From: Tritrichomonas musculus
Lineage: Eukaryota > Parabasalia > Tritrichomonadida > Tritrichomonadidae
Length of the DNA stretch: 64,000 nucleotides
Reading direction: 5' to 3'
Assembly (NCBI GenBank): GCA_039105265.1
Contig: JAPFFF010000006.1
Coordinates: 744,001 to 808,000 of the forward strand
Each line of letters begins with the position of its first letter. Position 1 is the stretch's first letter. Both the position numbers and the translations under genes were made by a program. This document shows positions 1 through 10,900 of the stretch, in pieces. A model generated the notes under the pieces. That model made no database searches. It had not been told where the DNA came from and was given only the letters and a program-made list of their open reading frames with translations.

Positions 1-2904
1 GTAAATGATAATAAAACTGAAAATAATCCAAACATCGAAGAAGGCCAAGAAAAAAACGAAATAACACAAAATGGAAAATACTTTTTACTTGATGTTATTG
101 GGCACTATGCACTCAAAGAAATTATCAGCCAAGACTTATTCATTCGAAAGTTCCAAGAAGCATTAGAGAAGAGCAAACGAAATCCAAATGTTGAGAATTA
201 TCTTCCTGACACTCTCAGATTCAATGAACTTACTTCATCATATAAAATTTTCTTTGATAAAGAACTTTACTTTTATCTTTTGAAAACTTACAATCTGAAT
301 GTCAGTAAAAGAATGATTGACCGAGAGAAACGAATCTTTGAAAGTAAATATTCAAAATTCATTGTTCAATCTATAAAAACAAATAATATAAACGAGAAGG
401 ATGAAAAAGAAAATCAAGAAAATGTAGTAATTCTTCCATACTTTCCAATTGGAACATTTGAATCACTGATTGTCAAATATAACAAAGATAAAAGGCCAGG
501 ACCATCAAAAAGCATAATTAAACTGACACATGTTGACAAAATTGTCATGATATATGAAATCGCGACAGCAATGAAAGATTTATACTCACATAATGAATAT
601 CATGGAAATCTTAGTAGTCAATTCATCTTCATCAATTCAAGTAAAGATGCTTATCTTGGATCATTTTGTTATGATCGAAGTCTTGAAACAGAATCCACGA
701 AACCTCGAGGACCATTTTACTATCGTTCACCAGAAATTTTAGAGAACGAACCAATTACAAAAGCAGATAATTTAGAAGATGAAGAATACGTTAAATTACT
801 ACAGCAAGCAGATATTTATGCATTTGGAGTTTTGATGCATGAAATCATTACCGAAACATCACCAGAAAGACGAATGGGAAACAGACCACGTGATACACGA
901 TTGAAAATATTGAAAGGTTATTGCAATATCGAAAATCAAAAAAATGCTAATAATGGAAGTGAAAAGAAAGATAAAAATACAAAAAGTCAAGAAAAGGAAA
1001 ATGGTGATGAATTCGATGATTATTGTGACTTTTTATTCAAAGAAGGAGGTGGTAATGAAGTCTTTGAAGATGATGATAAAGAAAAGAAAGATGAAAGCAT
1101 AGAAAGTCAAGAAAAGAAAAGTATATATAAATTTATGGTCCAAGAAAAAGATTTTAAAGATGATAAAAGAAACAGTTTTCAAGGAATGAAAGAAATCATT
1201 GAAAAATGCATGAAAAAAGATATAAATGAACGTTATTCATCATTCAAAGAACTGATTGGATGCATTGAAGCATTACCAATTTATACTAATAATAAAGAAG
1301 AAATTGAATTTCGTATTAAACATGCGATTGATGCACGTGAATATCAATGCACGATCTCAGATCTTGTCGAAAGTTACTATCGTGGCCAAACAGCATCCAA
1401 AGATGACATTGAACAATTTCTAGAATATCAAATTATAATGAGTCAAGAAAATAGTAATATAATCAATGCCAAAGATGAAGATATCCTAGATTCATTGTTT
1501 ACTGCATTTGATATAAATAACTCTGATGAAAATTTCTCACAATATTTTGAAGATATTCTTAATTTGATAATAACTAAAATTTATCATAAAGAATTTAGTA
1601 GAAATCAATCAGTTGTTGATGAAGAAGATTATTTGCTTAAATTGTCAAGAGAAGCAAATTTCGACGAAGAAGAAGAAAGAGAAATCATCATTCCAGTTTG
1701 TTCACTTGGAAGTTTTATTGAAAACAATGGAAATAGAATTGAAGAAGGATATTCACTGACTTTTCTGTATTTCATTGCGAAAGATCTTTCATTAATTCAC
1801 TCGAATAATCTTTATCATGGAGAACTGACAGCAGATCACATTGGACTTTATTACAACCATGAAACACGAACACTGATTCCATTAGTCATTCCATATTATT
1901 ATTATTACAAAAACAACCAAAACAGCATGAATACCGAAGTGAAAATTCCAAGTAAAATGTATAGTTCAAAAGAACTTGTTTCAAAAGAACAACGAAAAGA
2001 CATCAAAAACTTCATCAAAATTGCTATGAAACTTGGAATTTCTGATGAAATTCTTTCCAAAATTCAAGAATCAGAAACAATGAATGAAATTGTCTATCAT
2101 TTATCTTATTTCATCAAGCATAATCCAAACAAGAGACAACTGGAAATATTTGAAAAGAACAAATTAAACAGTGAATATTCGTCATTTGTGATAACATATC
2201 CAATTATTGAAAAAGTTTTCCATCACATCAAAGACAAGAAATATTCATTTAGTATGATGTCTAGAAGTTTTAAAGCAATTTTGGTTGTCATCAATGAATT
2301 TATTTCAAATGCTCTCAAAAATCCCGAAATGCCTATTAAATCAGCCATTGATTATTATCATATTAATCCCATTGAAAATGAAGATGAAGTGCCTTCTTTG
2401 TTTGAAGAGATAAATGCAAATTGTTTGGGAATTATTGAATTAACTAGAAAGGATGTAAAATTTGAAGTATCTTCGATTTTAGAAGTAAAAGATACAGGGT
2501 TAATTACAATCAGAAAAAAGCCAGTAATAAAGTCAGTAACACAGTATAAATATAATGCATTCAGGAATCTATTTGACGCTGAATTTAAACTTAATGAAAA
2601 TAAGCGAAAAGTTGACAACTTAAGAACAAAACCTGTTTATAAAACTTTGGAATTTATTGCTCTTTATGAGCGTTCTTTTGAATTTCTTCTTACTCGATTC
2701 ATTCTCAATTTGAATCCATTTTTCAAGTATCGTGTGAGAATCTTGTTTAATTCGCCTAAGAAATTACAAATGCGTTATGAACGCATTACCTTGGATCTTG
2801 TTAAAAAAGCTGCTAACATAGATAGTAGATTAAGTGGAGATGTTGATGAGTTGGAAAATGGAGGCTATCAATTCTATCTAAAAGCAGGTCAGGCTACTGA
2901 TTAG
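1..2904 (+). CDS. Tandem pseudokinase protein, 5' partial
   Basis: The frame is open from base 1, so the true start lies outside the window; the apparent start near 280 is a TTG and is not needed. Two kinase-like regions are visible. The first has a hinge-like PYFPIGTFESL, a catalytic-loop equivalent YHGNLSSQF where HRDxKxxN is expected, GSF in place of DFG, an APE-like YYRSPEI and a normal-looking subdomain IX (DIYAFGVLMHEI). The second has LYHGELTADHIGL at the catalytic loop and no DFG. The catalytic Asp and metal-binding Asn are missing in both, so phosphotransfer is unlikely and a scaffold or regulatory role is inferred. A basic, roughly 200-residue C-terminal region follows. The gene at 3933 is a close paralogue in the same orientation. 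Ends in TAG. Confidence 0.8.
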   Translation, partial: VNDNKTENNPNIEEGQEKNEITQNGKYFLLDVIGHYALKEIISQDLFIRKFQEALEKSKRNPNVENYLPDTLRFNELTSSYKIFFDKELYFYLLKTYNLNVSKRMIDREKRIFESKYSKFIVQSIKTNNINEKDEKENQENVVILPYFPIGTFESLIVKYNKDKRPGPSKSIIKLTHVDKIVMIYEIATAMKDLYSHNEYHGNLSSQFIFINSSKDAYLGSFCYDRSLETESTKPRGPFYYRSPEILENEPITKADNLEDEEYVKLLQQADIYAFGVLMHEIITETSPERRMGNRPRDTRLKILKGYCNIENQKNANNGSEKKDKNTKSQEKENGDEFDDYCDFLFKEGGGNEVFEDDDKEKKDESIESQEKKSIYKFMVQEKDFKDDKRNSFQGMKEIIEKCMKKDINERYSSFKELIGCIEALPIYTNNKEEIEFRIKHAIDAREYQCTISDLVESYYRGQTASKDDIEQFLEYQIIMSQENSNIINAKDEDILDSLFTAFDINNSDENFSQYFEDILNLIITKIYHKEFSRNQSVVDEEDYLLKLSREANFDEEEEREIIIPVCSLGSFIENNGNRIEEGYSLTFLYFIAKDLSLIHSNNLYHGELTADHIGLYYNHETRTLIPLVIPYYYYYKNNQNSMNTEVKIPSKMYSSKELVSKEQRKDIKNFIKIAMKLGISDEILSKIQESETMNEIVYHLSYFIKHNPNKRQLEIFEKNKLNSEYSSFVITYPIIEKVFHHIKDKKYSFSMMSRSFKAILVVINEFISNALKNPEMPIKSAIDYYHINPIENEDEVPSLFEEINANCLGIIELTRKDVKFEVSSILEVKDTGLITIRKKPVIKSVTQYKYNAFRNLFDAEFKLNENKRKVDNLRTKPVYKTLEFIALYERSFEFLLTRFILNLNPFFKYRVRILFNSPKKLQMRYERITLDLVKKAANIDSRLSGDVDELENGGYQFYLKAGQATD

Positions 2905-3390
2905 ATTAAAAAAAAAAAGATGAATTTGATATCATGACATGAAAAAAATATCCGACAATTGATTTTTATTATCGTGATTATGTTTTTGTTTTATCAAATA
3001 GCAGCATCTATTTATATTATGGTTTCATTCTTTTTTTTAAAAAAAAAAAAAAAAAATTGTAATTTTTTTCTTGGATGAAAATAAGGAACAAACATATTTC
3101 TATGCTGTAGTGAATTCAAAACAGAGATGTTTATCAATCCAAAAAAAAAAAAAAAAAAAAGTGAATATGTATTTTCAAGGATCAATTCAAAAGTTTTCTT
3201 GGTATTTTTTTGAATATATTAAAATATAAGTGCAAAATTATAAAGATGATTTTATTATGATCAATGTCGAACAAGAATTGGAAGTCAAAAATTACGTTTC
3301 ATTGAAAAATTGAATTAACGGTACAATTTTGCGGTTATTGTATCGATTTTTGGTATTTGTATCAATAAATATCTGTCTGATTTGTTACTA

Positions 3391-3458
3391 CCAGTACTAC
3401 CGGCATTGTACAGGGAAAATAGCCGCTACCATTGCAGTGGAACGGTAAACAATCCCTG
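3391..3458. other. GC-richer islet with nested hairpin potential
   Basis: In very AT-rich spacer DNA, CAGGGA at 3411-3416 pairs with TCCCTG at 3453-3458. Inside that loop, CCG (3423-3425) and CCA can pair with TGG and CGG (3443-3445). It does not fit a tRNA: no TTC-containing T-loop or acceptor stem is visible. It could be a small structured RNA, a relic of a mobile element, or chance. Confidence 0.25.
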
Positions 3459-3908
3459 ATTCAAAATGAAGATATAATTATTTTGTATTAATAAATAACT
3501 ATAGAAATAATATATGAATTGTTGCTTTTTTACTTCTCTTTATTTAAAAAAAGTAATAGATATACATAACTATATCATAATATAATTAGATTAATAAGAG
3601 TTAATTTTCAAATGATGAATATAAATATCTGCCCATTTTGTTTCTTTTAAAATAGAAGTATTGATTATGTATTAAAAGCAAAGATATCACTATAAAGACT
3701 TGTTAAAAAAAAAATAAATATGATTTAAAATAATTCAAAAATATTTATATTGAATACTGATGATGTTTATTTTGTTGTCATAGAAATTTACTCAAAATTT
3801 AATTAAAACGAGACAAAGAAAGTGATATATATATATTTCAAAATTTCAGAATGAAAATGTGAAATTCAATGTCGCGATTTTTTATGTAATAGAAAAATTA
3901 AAATCATA

Positions 3909-3915
3909 TCATTCT
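3909..3915 (+). promoter_or_regulatory. Initiator-like motif TCATTCT
   Basis: TCATTCT has its A at 3911, 22 bases before the ATG at 3933. It fits the trichomonad Inr pattern (TCA, then pyrimidine, then A/T) that normally sits just upstream of start codons. Single short match, so inference. Confidence 0.4.
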
Positions 3916-3932
3916 ACAATTTTTAAGAGCTT

Positions 3933-6900
3933 ATGGAAGATGATGAAGTTGATAATATTAAAACCGATCAAAACGATAAGCATATATCCCTAGAAATAGA
4001 AAAAAAGAGTATTAATACATTAAATCAAATCAATATCGTCAATTTAGACAGTGAGCAAAATACCAAAGATGATAACAAAGATGATGGTTCAACTAATCAA
4101 AAACAATTTTCGACCGAAGAATCGCTCAAACTTATCTTCAATATGGAAAAGATTTCGTGGAATACGTTTTTTACTTCAGCTTCAAATTTTTTGAATGACT
4201 ATGTCGGAAATTTAAAAATCAAAGATATATTTCAAGATTTTTTTACAAAGTTTTCTAACGAACTATCAATACCCAATTTAGATAGCCCAAATCTAACGAT
4301 TTTAGAAAAAATTAGTCTATATCAAAACAAATTAGCAAAAAAAAAGCAAGAATATTTTGGTAATTTTCTTGGTCATTTTTTTCTCCAAAATCTTTTGGAT
4401 CAAAGCTTATTTACAGCCAAATACAGAGAGATGTTAAATAAATACTCAATTAATGATGGAACTTTAAATTTTGATCCAGATATCCTAAAATACAATTGTA
4501 ATAATTCGACTTACAAATTAGAAATAAGTGATGATCTTAATTTTATTCTTAATAAAAAATATGGAAATGAAGTTACTGCTGAAGTTAAAGATAGAGAAAG
4601 ATCCATTTTAACAGAAAAATATTCAAAATTTATAATTCGTGCCGAAATCACTCCAAACAATATAGTTATTCCTTATTTTCCAATTGGTACACTTGAAGAA
4701 TTATTTTTCAATCAATTACACTTGACTTCTGTTGATAAAATTGTCATGATTCTTGAAATTGCAACAGCATTGAAAGATTTACATTCACATAATGAATATC
4801 ATGGAAATCTTTCTCATCAATTCATCTTCATTAATTCAAGTAAAGATGCTTATATTGGCTCTTTTTGTTATGATCAATGTCTTGAAACAGACTCATCTAA
4901 ATTGAGAGGTCCTTATTACTATCGTGCGCCTGAAATTAGAAAAGGAATTCATGATCAAAATGAGCAAATGGCTGATATTTACTCTTTTGGCGTCTTGATG
5001 CATGAAATTGTAACTGAAAAAACGCCTGAAAGTAGATTTGGAAACAGGCCAAGAAAGGAGCGTTTGGAAATACTGAAAAATGAAAAAGAAAAAAGTAAAA
5101 ACACAAGTAATTTCATAGATTACTGTGACTTCTTATTTAAAGAAGGAGGTGGCAATGAAGTCTTTGAAGATAATTATAAAGATGAAGAAGGAAACAGTTT
5201 TAAAGGAATGAAAGAAATCATTGAAAAATGCATGAAAACAGAAACGACAGAACGTTATTCATCATTCAAAGAACTGATTGGATGCATTGAAGCATTACCA
5301 ATTTATACTAAGAACAAAGAAGAAATTGAATTTCGTATTAAACATGCGATTGATGCACGTGAATATCAATGCACGATCTCAGATCTTGTTGAAAGTTACT
5401 ATCGTGGCCAAACAGAATCCAAAGCTGACATTGAACAATTTCTTTCAGTTTATGCGAAGTGTATTTATCAAAGTAATAATGAAACTGTTCAAATAACTGA
5501 GAGTGTAGTCAAAACAATATTCGACACATTTGGCATAAAATATGATGAAGATTTCTCTCAGCATTTTGAGGTTATTTTTAATTTGGTCATAAATCGATTC
5601 TATCATGTAAAACTTAGCAGAAATCAATCAGTTGTTGATGAAGAAGATTATTTGCTTAAATTGTCAAGAGAAGCAAATTTAGACGAAGAAGAAGGAAGAG
5701 AAATCATCATTCCAGTTTGTTCACTTGGAAGTTTTATTGAAAACAATGGAAATAGAATTGAAGAAGGATATTCACTGACTTTTCTGTATTTCATTGCGAA
5801 AGATCTTTCATTAATTCACTCGAATAATCTTTATCATGGAGAAGTGACAGCAGATCGCATTGGACTTTATTACAACCATGAAACACGAACACTGATTCCA
5901 TCAGTCATTTTATATTATTCTTATTACAAAAACAACCAAAACAGCATGAACGACATGAATTCCAAAAAGAGAATTCCAAGTAAAATGTATAGTTCAGAAG
6001 AACTTGTTTCAAAAGGACAACGAAAAGACATCAAAAACTTCATCAAAATTGCAGAAAAACTTGGAATTCCACCCACAATTCTTTCCAAAATTCAAGAATC
6101 AGAAACAATGAATGAAATTGTCTTTCATTTATATAATTTCATCAGAAATAATTCAAACAAAAAGCAACTGGAAATATTTGAAAGAAACTATTCAAGCTGT
6201 AGCTATTCGTCATTTGTGATAACATATCCAATCATTGAAGAAGTTTTCCATCACATCGAAGACAACGATTATTCATTTGAAGGATTGGCGATTGATTTTG
6301 AGAACATCTATCAAATGATGAACGGATTACTTGACAACATTGAAAGTCATCCCGAAAACTCAATTAAAGCCAACCTTCCACCATTTATTACGAGCACGAA
6401 TATGACACAGGCAGCAGAGAGAATCGCCGATCTAATTAAAAATGTGAAAATTAAATGTTCCGCTCTCTTCGATTTCGTTCAGAGCCAAAAAGAGCCAACT
6501 CAGCCGCCCGAAAGCATTACAATAAGCATCGATGACAGCAAGGTCACTGTCAAGAAGACTGTTAAGAAGCCAGTAAAACGCAGCATTGGCAAAGACAGTC
6601 ATGTTTTGTACAAAGGACTTGAAAACTTCTCATTGCCAAGAAAGCTGTTTTACGATGAACAATCGAAAAAAAAGATTAATACGAGAGTTGACCGATATAT
6701 TGGATTTACATTGCTTTTCCGTCAAACTGCTCATTTCCTTCTGCGGAGATGCATATTCAATCTGAATCCTTTATTCAAATACAAGCTGATCATTAGATTG
6801 AACAATCAGAAAATGGCAGTATCAAATGATCAGATTCTCGTTTTGAAAGATTTTAAAAAATTCGTTAAAAAAATTAAAAGAGTATCACAAGACCCTTTTA

Positions 6901-6962
6901 CAAAAGATGGCAATATTATCGTTTTGGTTGATAATGATGAAAGTGTGAATCAAATCCTGTGA
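3933..6962 (+). CDS. Tandem pseudokinase protein, full-length paralogue
   Basis: This 1009-residue protein starts at ATG 3933, with an initiator-like motif just upstream, and ends in TGA. An acidic, Asn/Lys-rich N-terminus precedes the first kinase-like domain: hinge-like PYFPIGTLEEL, HGN at residues 290-292 instead of HRD, GSF instead of DFG, YYRAPEI, and D348 in DIYSFGVLMHEI. The second kinase-like domain has HGE at 635-637. Neither retains the catalytic Asp, metal-binding Asn or DFG, so both look like pseudokinases. The C-terminal third is Lys-rich and diverges from the upstream paralogue. Blocks around 5210-5440 and 5610-6190 are nearly identical at DNA level to 1190-1420 and 1590-2160, while the 150 bases between them differ strongly. 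Codons near 6340-6700 are noticeably more GC-rich than the rest. Confidence 0.85.
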   Translation: MEDDEVDNIKTDQNDKHISLEIEKKSINTLNQINIVNLDSEQNTKDDNKDDGSTNQKQFSTEESLKLIFNMEKISWNTFFTSASNFLNDYVGNLKIKDIFQDFFTKFSNELSIPNLDSPNLTILEKISLYQNKLAKKKQEYFGNFLGHFFLQNLLDQSLFTAKYREMLNKYSINDGTLNFDPDILKYNCNNSTYKLEISDDLNFILNKKYGNEVTAEVKDRERSILTEKYSKFIIRAEITPNNIVIPYFPIGTLEELFFNQLHLTSVDKIVMILEIATALKDLHSHNEYHGNLSHQFIFINSSKDAYIGSFCYDQCLETDSSKLRGPYYYRAPEIRKGIHDQNEQMADIYSFGVLMHEIVTEKTPESRFGNRPRKERLEILKNEKEKSKNTSNFIDYCDFLFKEGGGNEVFEDNYKDEEGNSFKGMKEIIEKCMKTETTERYSSFKELIGCIEALPIYTKNKEEIEFRIKHAIDAREYQCTISDLVESYYRGQTESKADIEQFLSVYAKCIYQSNNETVQITESVVKTIFDTFGIKYDEDFSQHFEVIFNLVINRFYHVKLSRNQSVVDEEDYLLKLSREANLDEEEGREIIIPVCSLGSFIENNGNRIEEGYSLTFLYFIAKDLSLIHSNNLYHGEVTADRIGLYYNHETRTLIPSVILYYSYYKNNQNSMNDMNSKKRIPSKMYSSEELVSKGQRKDIKNFIKIAEKLGIPPTILSKIQESETMNEIVFHLYNFIRNNSNKKQLEIFERNYSSCSYSSFVITYPIIEEVFHHIEDNDYSFEGLAIDFENIYQMMNGLLDNIESHPENSIKANLPPFITSTNMTQAAERIADLIKNVKIKCSALFDFVQSQKEPTQPPESITISIDDSKVTVKKTVKKPVKRSIGKDSHVLYKGLENFSLPRKLFYDEQSKKKINTRVDRYIGFTLLFRQTAHFLLRRCIFNLNPLFKYKLIIRLNNQKMAVSNDQILVLKDFKKFVKKIKRVSQDPFTKDGNIIVLVDNDESVNQIL

Positions 6963-7567
6963 TTTTTTTTTTGAATGTTTATTCAATTTTTTCTATGTGT
7001 TTTATCAAATTCAAAAAATAATGTGAATTTGTTTTTTGGTTTTGGTTTATTTCGTTTTTATAGGTGTATATTCCTATAAAAAAAAATATAATGATTCTTG
7101 AATTCTGTACAAACCACTTTTCCTTATATTATTATATTTGTTATGAAATATTCGATAATAACAATTTTAAAGCTTATCTTTTCCAAATTAAACAAAGTTA
7201 TCTGTCCTAAAATGTTTTTTATTTGTGAAACATTACTCAATCAAGGTGGTTGTAATTTTAATTTTTAAAGAAAATAAAAACTCCTTGTAAAAGTGTTACT
7301 TCTTGAGCAATTTGTCCATAATTAATATGCAACTAAAGCATGCGGTATAAAATATTAGGTAAGCTAAAGCTAAATAAAAATGTGTTTTATAATAAAATAT
7401 TTTTTGGTTTATCTAATTTAATAATTATTTTCTATTTTAAATTCTAATATTTATTTTATTATAATTTTTTTAAAGATTTGTTTTAATGATGGAAAAAATG
7501 CATAATAATTTCATCAAATTTTTAAACTTTTTGAAAAGTATTGAATTTAAAAAGGATTAAATTTTTT
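6963..7567. other. Intergenic, nothing recognised
   Basis: This 605-base AT-rich spacer contains poly-T directly after the stop codon, a feature seen after several genes here. No ORF with coding character and no structured motif was seen. Confidence 0.6.
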
Positions 7568-7774
7568 ATGAATCAAGGATCATATTTTAGAATCCCTCCA
7601 CCACTAAGCAATGAACCACCAATTAAAATATCAACTGCTGATGTTGGCAAAATAATTCGTTTGAATCCTGCTACAAATCCGAAAAATAATGCAAATGAAG
7701 GAAATCCAGGTCCATACCCAAATCCTAATGATAATAATAATAACAACCAACAGTGCAATCAAAACGATGCTTAG
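7568..7774 (+). CDS. Small Pro/Asn-rich hypothetical protein (68 aa)
   Basis: The frame could be extended to a TTG at 7541, but the ATG at 7568 is the natural start. It begins MNQGSYFRIPPPL, has a Pro-rich start and middle, and ends in an Asn run followed by QQCNQNDA and TAG. The composition differs from surrounding spacer DNA (many Pro, Gly and Ala codons), which argues for a real gene. No domain, signal peptide or membrane segment is visible. It lies tail-to-tail with the SNF2-like gene, 208 bases away. The FRIPPP stretch faintly recalls FRIPMPP in the small protein at 33763; this is too short to claim homology. Confidence 0.5.
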   Translation: MNQGSYFRIPPPLSNEPPIKISTADVGKIIRLNPATNPKNNANEGNPGPYPNPNDNNNNNQQCNQNDA

Positions 7775-7982
7775 AATCGAAATGTTTGAATTTTTTTTCG
7801 CTCATGAAATTTTTATTTTGTTTCAATAAAAAAAAAAAAAAATGGATATATATCAGATGAATTGGCATACAAAAAGTTTAATATTGTAGATCAAAACTAA
7901 TATATAAAAAAAAAAAAAAAATATAATACATTCACGATTAAAATATTAATATAACAAATAAATAAATAAGCTATTAAAACCT

Positions 7983-10900
7983 TCACTTTTTCGTTTTTTC
8001 ATCATTAATCCATGTTGAGTAGTTATCAACCATTTCAGCACAATTAACTCCTGGAATACGAAGATCAACAACTAATCCTGATTTTTCTTGAGAGAAAAGT
8101 GGTGAAAAGTCGAGAACAAGTGGTTGAAGAATCTCTCCAAATATTTTCCTTTTATACTTAAACTTTGAGGTAGAAGCTTGTTGGACTGGAGAAGAATTTT
8201 GTTGTTTTTCGGGTTCTTTTTCAAATTGTCCAATAATAGGCCATTTGGAAACTAGTGGAAAGCATGATCTAAAGAATCTTCTTTGATATTTTTCGCATTT
8301 TTCTATCCCGGGCATATCGATAAAGATACGATGTACAAGAGCTGATTGCAAGCCAAACATTTCGTGTCCATCAAAAGGAGGTACAAATTTTCCAATTTTC
8401 TTAATCATCTTTGATCTATATCCTTCAAAGGCTTCATCAGGAGTTGATCCCTCAAATTTAAAATCTTTTCCTTCTTTTGGTTCAACAACAAACCAGGGAA
8501 TCTTATTCTTTGATTCTTCATCTTCTTTTTCTGTAATAGTACATAATATCCAAATTTGAGTTTCGGGATGAACCGGTGAATTTGCTACGACAGCACATTG
8601 ATAATTAACTGGATAAACATATTCGGATGAATGAAAACCAGTGATTTCACCTAAATCTGTCAAAACCTGCATATCATTCAATTTTAGAGGTAGTCTTTGT
8701 CGAAGGTCGCTTGGAATAACCTGATTATAACGGTTTCGGTGTTTTTCTGAAAAAATTGTCTTGATTTTTGTGAATAATTTAATCTCAGAGCAATGGCCGA
8801 AGCAAACCACATTTAAAATTGGTGATACGCTATAATTCATGAAACCATGGAAGGATATTGCAGACAGAAACTCTAGATCTTCTGCTGGAAACTCATGATA
8901 TTTATAAACTGATTCTCTAATTTGCTGGAAAAGTTGAACTCTTTGAGGAATCTTTGTTGTGTTATATTTTTGAATCTTTTCTGCTAGAAGAGGAAGGATA
9001 TTTCTTCTATCGTCAATTGATGCTGCACAATATCTTAGAACATTATTCACGTAATTTTCAACTGATTCTGGTGATGATCGGCGTAAGTCAATTGATTTAA
9101 TAAATTGATTGATATTAGGAAATCCAAAATCCATCAATGCATTGATTATTTTTCGATGATCTTCGGTGGTTGGAATTCTAGGTCTTCGAAGCTTAATAAC
9201 TGTTGGTTTTGAAGCAATTTCTTTATCATACTTTACAATTTCATTGACTACTTGTCGTGCTCGATCAATCAGTGAGTCTTTATATTGGGGGTAAAAATCT
9301 GATGGAATGTTCATTAATCCAAATTTTCGCACATTAAAAAGTAACTCTCTATCACTTTGATCAGTCCAATCATCACCAAGAGATTTGGCCATTTTTCCTT
9401 CAAGATTGATGGAGCTGAGATCAGGATTTTCATTTTCAGGTTTGATCAAATCATCTGGTACTATTTTTTGGAGGTTAGCAAGAACCTCTATGTCAAGAAG
9501 AAGCATTAATGGATTCAATTGTGTGCTAATAGTCTCTTGAAGTGAAGGTAAACTAAAACGATGGAAATCTGAAGATTGGAATTCACTTAAAAATTTGTGG
9601 ATATTTTCATATTCATCAATAGTATCTGTTGATTCTCCTTCTGTTTTAATATTAGCTGTATTTTCGCTGGTATTTTTTGTGTTTTCTTGTTTGACTTCTT
9701 TTTTGGTCGTTCCCTTTTTGTTTTCTGTTTCTGATTCTTTTGTTTTTGAATTCTCGGGTAAAATAGATTTGAGAAGCACAGCTACAACTTTTACTACTTC
9801 TTCATGTCTCCTGCCAAACTTTTCAAATTGATCCCATTTTCTGATTCCGCAATTATCAAGAATAGAAGCAACTTCAACAAGTCTATCAACATTCCAGAAT
9901 TGTGCTGCAGAAAGTGGTTTTGGAGGTGCTGTTTTTTGCTGTTTGGGTTGGTTTGGCTGAGGAACGTCATTCGTCCAAAACTCATCTGATAATTTCTCTG
10001 GTTCATCATTGAATAATGAATGATCAGCGAAGTTAATTAAAGGTGCTTCTTTTAGAAGTACTGAAGCCCAAGAAGTTCCACGTGCAGCTTCAATTGATTC
10101 ATAAGCAAGCTTTGCACTATTTTTTAAAATTGATGATAAGTTTTCTGAGCTTATTTGGTCGCGTGTTTCATTTCTGTTTCTCCATAAATGTTCAAAAAGG
10201 AGCTGCTCAAAAGAATTTTTTGTTATCAATTGATATATTTGTGGTGGAAATGATTGTGTTCTTCCTATCCAATTCACAATTCCAACTGGATCGTTCATTG
10301 GAGTCCAATCTATATCAAAAGCAATGATTGTATTAGCATTTAGCATTGGTAAAGCTGCTTCCATTGAAGATTGAGGAATAATAATTACTGAAAAGCCTGA
10401 AGAATTGTTGAATTGTTGAACTAATTTTGTGATTTTAGTTCGAGCACTACTGCTCATATGTGGAATATGATGCTCGTCTAATGATGAATGAATTAATGAT
10501 AAAGTTTTCATTGACGAGCAAATAATGGCAAAAGATTTTCCTTCTGATTTTTGTTGGTTTAGAATTTTTAGCAGAAAGACCATTTTTCCTGATGTTGATT
10601 TTTCATTTGTTTGTTCTTTAGCTGATTCAATTAAAAGAGGGTGCGTTGCGGCATTTTTGAGTTCTTTCGAAATGTTTTTTATTTCTTCTACTGTCATATC
10701 TTCGCGGCAGTTAGCAAAAAGTTGGGTGTATTGTTTTAACTGATGTTGAGTCATTGGGCAAAGTAAAAGGCGTTCTTGAAATGAATAATTATGTGCAACT
10801 TCATCTATTGTAATTCGTATTATAGAAGGCTCAATAATCGAATGAAATAGATCTTTTGTTGGAGTTTCTTTTTGAGGTAAGTCAGCGCATTTAATAATTT

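Larger units (their letters stand above)
2905..3932. other. Intergenic, AT-rich, with one GC-richer islet
   Basis: This is 1 kb between two tandem paralogues. It holds long A and T runs (near 3036-3057 and 3141-3160) and no credible ORF. The only compositional anomaly is a GC-richer islet near 3388-3460, listed separately. The last 25 bases contain an initiator-like motif for the downstream gene. Confidence 0.6.

Noticed and set aside
280-282. TTG at 280 as the start of the first gene
   Set aside because: The frame is open to base 1 and the paralogue has a long N-terminal extension, so the gene is simply cut by the window edge.
3391-3458. tRNA gene in the GC-richer islet
   Set aside because: No acceptor stem, T-loop TTCRA or plausible anticodon arm could be placed.
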